From contig SAUG01000088.1 of NCBI GenBank assembly GCA_011316305.1, forward strand, positions 35,059-99,058: a stretch of 64,000 nucleotides of DNA, read 5' to 3'. The first letter of the stretch is position 1. Each line of letters opens with the position of its first letter. Origin of the DNA: Rusavskia elegans. Taxonomy: Eukaryota; Ascomycota; Lecanoromycetes; Teloschistales; Teloschistaceae. The notes beneath the pieces were generated by a model that ran no database searches, had not been told where the DNA came from, and worked only from the letters and a program-made list of their open reading frames with translations. This document shows positions 60,741-64,000 of the stretch, one piece after another. The position numbers and the translations under genes are program-made.

Positions 60741-61547
60741 CTACATCGCAAGGGATGGTAAAGATCCCATCATCACAGACTTGATTTCTTCCATGCGCCG
60801 CATTTGGCTCTGGACGGTTCGGTTGCCGGAGTATGGCTGTTGGGATGGCGTTTCCAACTCGCTGTCCGACACACGATCATTGGGCATCTCAATGTGCACC
60901 TCTTCGATTCCTCGCAGAACCTTGAACGGCTGCAACAGGTACTCGGCATCAGTCATCTGCCGGCAAGTCATGTTTGCTGCCGTGGTCAGGGGTGCTGGCC
61001 AGTCGTCGTGAAAGTAAATGGAGACCTTTTTCAAGGCAGAAGCTTTCCTCAAGTTCTTGCATAGCGCGTTGATGGCCTTCCGGGCCTCGTTGAGCGTTAT
61101 ACGGCAACCGTGGACGGGCCAGAAATTCACACAGATCTCCTCGATTCGTGTGTAGTCAAGATTACCACTTTCGACATACCCAGGCAAACGGTTCCCGTAG
61201 AACAGGCGACCGAAATCCCGGAAACTGATCATGGTCATGCGGGCGTGGCGATTTACGACTGCAGCCCGGCGCTCTCCGGCAACATCAAATCTGAAGCAGC
61301 GCTTGTGGTACAGGACCGAGACAGCTTCGAGATAGATAGTCCTGCAAGTGAGAAGGACAGCTGGACAGGCTAGCCTGTGGTCTTTTGACTGACACACGTC
61401 TGAGAGGAGGTACGAATAGACCTGGAGCCGGATCTCGACGGGTAGCGTCAGGAGCCGACTTAAGGCTGCTTTCTGTTGGTACATTGCTCTGAATGGAGAC
61501 CGAATTGGGTTCGCAGAGGCCTCCACAGTCAAAGTCTGGGACTCCAT
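60741..61547 (-). CDS. F-box-like / 2EXR-type fungal protein
   Basis: This single exon of 268 residues has an N-terminal block, LLTLPVEIRLQVYSYLL...CPAVLLTCRTIYLEAVSVLY (about residues 32-80). That is the F-box-like pattern (LPxEIRxxIYxYLL ... LLxxCRxIxxEAxxVLY) found in very large, lineage-expanded families of filamentous ascomycetes. In true F-box proteins this region would bind Skp1; for this family the partner and function are not established. The middle part has alternating strands and helices (ALKKVSIYFHDDW, GIEEVHIEMPND) but no recognised domain. The tail is Gln/Ser/Met-rich. The alternative start at Met22 (MYQQKAAL) would still keep the whole conserved block. Confidence 0.6.
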   Translation of the reverse strand: MESQTLTVEASANPIRSPFRAMYQQKAALSRLLTLPVEIRLQVYSYLLSDVCQSKDHRLACPAVLLTCRTIYLEAVSVLYHKRCFRFDVAGERRAAVVNRHARMTMISFRDFGRLFYGNRLPGYVESGNLDYTRIEEICVNFWPVHGCRITLNEARKAINALCKNLRKASALKKVSIYFHDDWPAPLTTAANMTCRQMTDAEYLLQPFKVLRGIEEVHIEMPNDRVSDSELETPSQQPYSGNRTVQSQMRRMEEIKSVMMGSLPSLAM

Positions 61548-61914
61548 TCATGTATGAAAAGGATCCAAGAATGATAGACACTGGCTTTAGGGGGTAACAA
61601 GAGAAGACAGCTGCTATGTGGTCGATAATGAGGTGGGACAACCCTCGTTCTTTCAATACTCGCACTATGCAGGTCTCGCCGCACGGTCTATTACTGCGGG
61701 AGGTCCACGGAGTGAAAAAGCCCTTGCGCAGCCAGTCAGCCAACACCCCCATTCGTATCGCTAGGGTCGCCAAGACCGAGAAGGAATTGCTGCAGTCGAA
61801 TCGCTCTACTTACCTGCAATGAGCTCAAGCATCCAATCCTTGGAACGACCCCGTACAGTACCCTTGCATCTGGTCCCTGCATTCATAAGATTACTCAATG
61901 AAGCGACCGCGCTG
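61548..61914. other. Intergenic region
   Basis: An overlapping minus-strand frame (61,285-61,773) enters from the F-box-like gene but lacks any family pattern. Nothing else is recognised. Confidence 0.4.
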
Positions 61915-62322
61915 CTAAGATGACAGACAGAGTACATCCATTGGTCGAGATTCAGTACATTGATGATCTCTGTCGGTCTCTCCATTGGTTGAAATGGAGA
62001 TTGAAGTCAGTGTCTCATCCAATAATCTGTGCTGAAGGAGCTCTTTAATGCTCAAAATGAATTCCTTCAGAATGCCACGTCGAAGAATGTCAAGCCCTCT
62101 GACTCTGCGCCTTGGCACGAATGCATAAAAGTTTAGCGCCGGATATACCCGCATCGACAAATGACAAATGACATCCCCAACGTCCGGTCCGTCACGTTTG
62201 TCCGTCCAAAAGCGCCACATCGTCCCTTTCACTTCGACATCATGCAGCCGTCGCCTGGCGCTGACCATGGGGGCGATTCGTTGTGACCTGAACATGTTGA
62301 CTGTTGTACCACTCCATAACAA
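61915..62322 (-). CDS. Hypothetical protein, weakly supported
   Basis: This is an open frame of 135 residues with somewhat protein-like composition (GTMWRFWTDKRDGPDVGDVI, YPALNFYAFVPRRRVRGLD, LKEFILSIKELLQ). Its ATG at 62,322 lies only seven bases from the start codon of the divergent E3 ligase gene, leaving no separate promoter, which argues against it unless an intron is hidden. No homologous family is recognised. Confidence 0.2.
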   Translation of the reverse strand: MLWSGTTVNMFRSQRIAPMVSARRRLHDVEVKGTMWRFWTDKRDGPDVGDVICHLSMRVYPALNFYAFVPRRRVRGLDILRRGILKEFILSIKELLQHRLLDETLTSISISTNGETDRDHQCTESRPMDVLCLSS

Positions 62323-62328
62323 GTGGCC

Positions 62329-63315
62329 ATGTCTGCAAAGGCAAACAGTCTAAAGGAGGAAGGCAACAAGTACTCGAAAGCGCCCAGTCAACCATGAGCA
62401 GATAGAGATACAAGGCTGACAAACGTCCACAGACACTTCCAAGATGGCGACTACAAAACCGCCGAAATGCTCTACGGCAAAGCCATCCAGCAAGATTCCC
62501 AAAACCCAAAACTCTTCACCAACCGCGCCATGACGCGCCTCCGCCTCCAGTCATGGGAACCCTGCATCGACGACTGCCTCCGGAGCATCGCACTCGATAA
62601 AACGAACAACATGAAGGGATACTACTACCTTGCCCAAGCGCAATTGGCGCTCCATCATCCCAACGAGGCGCTCAATTCTGCAATGACTGCGTACCATGAG
62701 TGTCTTAAAACGAATAATTCGAGCACGAGGAATGTGTCGCAGCTTGTGCTGCAGGCAAAGAAGGAGAAGTGGGAAGCGAAGGAACGAGAAAGGATCAGGA
62801 GACGGAGTGCCTTGTTGGCGGAACTGGAAGAGGAGTTAAGAAGGAAGATGGGGACGGAGTTGCGGAAGGTAGAAATCATGTGTGAAGGGCAGAAGGAGAC
62901 GAGTGATGCGCGGGAGGAGAGGGAGGAGGTGGAAAATACTTGGAGGAAGAAGATTGAGGAGTTACGGAGTGTTTTTGCCATTGCGGATGCGGGTTTGCAG
63001 GAGAGGGTATGTGTGACTGACTGGCTTTCGGTTTTACCTCGGTTCGACGTTGGGCGGATGTGCGCTGATCATTGGCAACAGGAAGTCCCGGATTATATGA
63101 TCGACAACATCTCATTCTGCGTCATGCACGACCCCGTCATGACCAAGAACGGCCGCTCTTACGAAAGGAGCACCATCCTCGAACACCTGCGGAGGTCGTC
63201 CACAGATCCATTAACGCGGGATCCCCTAACGACAGCGGATCTACGGCCAAATCTGGCATTGAAACAAGCGTGTGCGGAATTCCTGGAAAAGAATGGGTGG
63301 GCGGTGGATTATTGA
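62329..63315 (+). CDS. CHIP/STUB1-like TPR and U-box ubiquitin ligase
   Basis: This co-chaperone E3 ligase would ubiquitinate chaperone-bound clients. Three exons: 62,329-62,369, 62,433-63,006 and 63,082-63,315, giving 282 residues. The 41-base first exon (MSAKANSLKEEGNK) joins to HFQDGDYKTAEMLYGKAIQQ, making the first TPR. Two more TPRs follow (NPKLFTNRAMTRLRLQSWEP, and GYYYLAQAQLALHHPNEAL), the layout of the Hsp70/Hsp90-binding TPR domain. A charged coiled coil spans about residues 115-190. The C-terminal U-box has PDYMIDNISFCVMHDPVMTK, NGRSYERSTILEHL and DPLTRDPL, with no zinc ligands, as expected. The second intron (GTATGT, GCTGAT branch, ACAG) is a multiple of three without stops, so an unspliced reading remains open but inserts 25 foreign residues. 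Confidence 0.9.
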
Positions 63316-63772
63316 TGGGCTTTCAAGGACCCAGGGCCGGACACTTGGCGAACAACGGGGGCTGGTATGTGGGGGGGCGTTGGGTCGGAATCACATCGAT
63401 ATGAATGAAACGAGATTCAGGCACTTGCTGTTGTTGGAGGATGTTTGGAGGTTACCGCATCCATGTCCCCTACCGTCAGGACACCATAGACGCTACGTAA
63501 CATCTTTCCGGCATATTCTACAAATCCTTTCCTCCCCGTTGTTCCTACATCGTCTCTACAATCTTCATTCCTCATATATATATCCCCTTCCTTCCCGCTC
63601 TTCCTCCTCCCCGCTTCCCCCACCCTTCCGTTCTCTATCACCTCCACCATCTTCCCTCTCCAAAACAATCCCATCCTCCTCCTTTTCCCCCTCCATCCCA
63701 GATCAAGACCCGCTATCCGGTAAAGTCGAATCCAGAGCCCACAATAAAATCCCTCAACCACAGCTCAGAACA
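63316..63772. promoter_or_regulatory. Pyrimidine-rich region upstream of a possible gene start
   Basis: About 63,575-63,690 is strongly C/T-rich (repeated CTTCC, TCCTCC, CCCCTCC), a pattern common just upstream of filamentous-fungal transcription starts. It precedes the ATG at 63,773 by about 80 bases. Confidence 0.45.
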
Positions 63773-63962
63773 ATGGACATGGTACTGCACAACTATCATC
63801 CCGCATCTTCGCTATCCGGAGCGTCCACAGAATCGGTCGATATGAAGTATGATCTCAAGGCTCACAGTCGACTGCGGGAAGGGTGTTCAATGATCTGACG
63901 AACGCTTGTGATAGAGCCAAGTCAGCCGTACGGGCTGAGAAGCTTGTTGAGGCTCTAGATGG

Positions 63963-63965
<3 letters not shown>
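63773..63965 (+). CDS. Possible 5' end of a gene truncated by the window end
   Basis: The ATG at 63,773 (context CAGAACAATGGAC) follows a long pyrimidine tract and opens MDMVLHNYHPASSLSGAST, then DMKYDLKAHSRLREG, before a TGA at 63,896-63,898. A different frame from about 63,880 reads VFNDLTNACDRAKSAVRAEK and LVEALDGLG, also protein-like, up to the G run. One missing or extra base near 63,880 would join them; no suitable intron was found. It may be a real gene with a sequencing error at the contig edge, or coincidence. Confidence 0.3.

Positions 63966-64000
<35 letters not shown>
63966..64000. other. Terminal G homopolymer, probable artefact
   Basis: An unbroken run of 35 G reaches the last base of the window. 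No fungal gene context explains it. Runs like this arise from no-signal cycles in two-colour sequencing or from low-quality contig ends. Confidence 0.8.

Noticed and set aside
61285..61773. Minus-strand open frame of 162 codons overlapping the F-box-like gene
   Set aside because: It overlaps the better supported frame and lacks any conserved block.
63417..63761. Minus-strand open frame of 114 codons
   Set aside because: It is the complement of a pyrimidine-rich promoter tract, which yields a Gly/Arg/Glu-rich chance frame.

Overview
The window looks like nuclear DNA of a filamentous ascomycete (Pezizomycotina). The genes have short spliceosomal introns (43-75 bases, two longer at 100 and 199) with GTRNGT-type donors and CTRAY branch sites. 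The encoded proteins are fungal: HAT1, CTK3, a neurochondrin-like protein, PDH E1 alpha and a DUF3431 protein. A large repeat block carries repeat-induced point mutation (RIP). A Dothideomycete-like two-compartment genome would fit, but the class is not proven from this window.

Bases 1 to about 38,395 are one AT-rich, gene-free block in which CpA and TpG are almost absent while CpG survives, the signature of RIP at CpA. It consists of degenerate transposons: (D) the 3' end of a Ty3/Gypsy element (1-1,351); a minus-strand retroelement fragment with a Gag-like zinc knuckle (about 1,356-3,480); (A) a truncated minus-strand copy of the D family (about 3,540-8,990); (F) a complete chromovirus with 241-base LTRs and an AATAT target duplication (9,475-17,174) that carries two tRNA-like modules near its 3' LTR; (X) an element split by a younger, less mutated copy of itself (17,310-19,235); a Copia RT fragment (19,240-20,170); unassigned debris; and two complete Gypsy copies, B (23,099-29,973, minus) and C (30,061-36,581, plus). 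B and C both sit inside one short GGGTCGGG-rich element.

From about 38,400 the composition switches abruptly to normal coding DNA. In order: CLC chloride channel (+), pyrroline-5-carboxylate reductase (-), CTK3 (+), Nudix hydrolase (+), tandem P-loop kinase (-), a broken nucleotidyltransferase/APH-like kinase gene (+), mitochondrial ribosomal protein bL12m (-), neurochondrin-like protein (+), a small membrane protein (+), PDH E1 alpha (+), HAT1 (-), a DUF3431 protein (-), an F-box-like protein (-), a CHIP-like TPR/U-box E3 ligase (+), and perhaps the start of one more gene. The window ends in a run of 35 G that is probably artefactual.

Most of the genes are unrelated housekeeping functions. 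The one arrangement suggesting a joint function is the divergent pair at 45.4-49.7 kb: a protein with two kinase domains, and a nucleotidyltransferase-phosphotransferase gene that now carries several frameshifts.
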